From assembly GCA_001970855.1 (NCBI GenBank), contig LSSN01000398.1, positions 9,207 through 28,686 on the forward strand: a stretch of DNA of 19,480 bases. The letters run 5' to 3'. A program made the position numbers and the translations under genes. The notes beneath the pieces were generated by a model. That model was not told the DNA's origin, made no database searches, and saw only the letters and a list, made by a program, of their open reading frames with translations. This DNA comes from Smittium culicis. Lineage: Eukaryota > Kickxellomycota > Harpellomycetes > Harpellales > Legeriomycetaceae. Positions 18,804 to 19,480 of the stretch are shown in pieces. Position 1 is the stretch's first letter. Each line of letters opens with the position of its first letter.

Positions 18804-19019
18804 TTGGCCAATGGGCATGGCGAAAAACAGTCTACCTTGGAACGGGAAAGGCCCAAAAAATGGGCAAAGAGTATGTACTTGTGTACATTGTTAGTGTCAT
18901 TTGTAGCTGTGTTTGTATCAAAGTGTAGTTTTTTTATTTTATCTTTCAAGATCTTTATATTTTTACTGATAATTATTTTAGCGTTATTATATTATTATCG
19001 TTCTTATAATATGTCTTAA
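18804..19019 (+). CDS. weak small membrane-type ORF
   Basis: The frame is open from 18759 to a TAA at 19017-19019. The first ATG is at 18873, giving 48 aa; the 71-aa version needs a TTG start at 18804, unlikely in a eukaryote. From the ATG the peptide is almost entirely hydrophobic, with two possible membrane segments and a short YYYRSY tail. T-rich DNA produces such frames by chance, and the 5' part overlaps the duplicated repeat, so I do not regard it as established. Confidence 0.12.
   Translation: MANGHGEKQSTLERERPKKWAKSMYLCTLLVSFVAVFVSKCSFFILSFKIFIFLLIIILALLYYYRSYNMS
18808..18868 (+). repeat. diverged direct repeat, copy 2
   Basis: Partner of 18668-18735. It is more GC-rich than the first copy and contains a small hairpin, gccca-(A5)-tgggc at 18851-18865. 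The minus strand reads FPV-x-R-x-TVFR in both copies in one frame, with a stop in this copy, so the repeat unit may derive from a coding sequence or a TE end. Identity unknown. Confidence 0.55.
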
Positions 19020-19480
19020 ATTCTGATATTATTCATTGTGCCGCTTTTTTGATCTATTTGTCAACATCCTTATTCAATTTTATTCCTATAATAGCACTAG
19101 TCTAAATTTATTTTATATTTTTTTTAAGCTAAAAATGCAAATTTATATCCTTTTATTTTAATAATCAATTTTTATATATTGTCGTATAAACTTTTATTTT
19201 ATTGTCAAAATTATAGCCATCTTTGTTTTTTTATTTATCGTTAGATGTATTTATTTCTTTTCTTATTCCTTGTAATGATAAGTTTTATATAATAATTTAA
19301 ATTTCCTCTAAACTAAATTGCATTTCATTTTAAAATAATAATTAATTATAAATGCACCTTTTTATTTAGATCTGAGATAAATTAATTTATTACCCTTAAT
19401 GCAATGTACTCATACTTATGTGGCAATTTTTTCTATTTATAATCTATATTATAATTAATATGCTCTTGGTTAATGTGGTT
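19020..19480. other. AT-rich DNA, nothing recognised
   Basis: T-rich sequence with stops in all frames and no repeat or RNA signature. Confidence 0.5.

Overview
This is AT-rich (by eye about 27-30% GC) eukaryotic DNA. No intact host gene, tRNA, rRNA or CRISPR is visible. The one clear functional unit is a complete Ty3/gypsy-type LTR retrotransposon at 9802-15114, bounded by a 4-bp target duplication (ACTA). The sparse genes, homopolymer runs and mix of LTR and non-LTR retroelements suggest a repeat-laden, low-gene-density eukaryotic genome. A TE-rich unicellular parasite such as a large-genome microsporidian would fit, but no sequence here proves that and I cannot name the organism.

Layout. 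1-8612: AT-rich DNA opening with a 42-T run. It holds one small GC-elevated ORF (1655-1840), a 31-32 bp tandem repeat (2161-2245) and a strongly pyrimidine/C-skewed domain (about 4900-6000). 8613-9292: GC-richer, frame-broken relic of the 3' end of a non-LTR (LINE-type) retrotransposon, followed by two perfect inverted repeats. 9336-9801: AT-rich flank. 9802-15114: the gypsy element, in the order 147-bp LTR, primer-binding region, gag, a textbook -1 frameshift signal, pol (protease, RT, RNase H, DD35E integrase, GPY), polypurine tract, 147-bp LTR. 15119-16503: a probable decayed gene on the minus strand. 16504-19480: AT-rich DNA with a diverged direct duplication near 18.7 and 18.8 kb and a weak membrane-type ORF.

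How the element works. Gag (436 aa) and Pol (about 1,190 aa) lie in different frames. Pol is open from 11303 and overlaps the end of gag. In the overlap a G GGA AAC heptamer is in exactly the right phase, 5 nt before a perfect 9-bp hairpin that contains the gag stop, with a possible pseudoknot pairing. Ribosomes are therefore expected to slip -1 to make a Gag-Pol fusion. The two LTRs differ at only 3 of 147 positions and both ORFs are intact, so the copy is young and may be competent. Pol terminates 13 nt inside the 3' LTR, the polypurine tract lies within the last pol codons, and there is no room for env.

The most notable observations are the complete frameshift module, an abrupt base-composition change inside gag near 10630, and a long minus-strand stretch beside the insertion with far fewer stops than expected.
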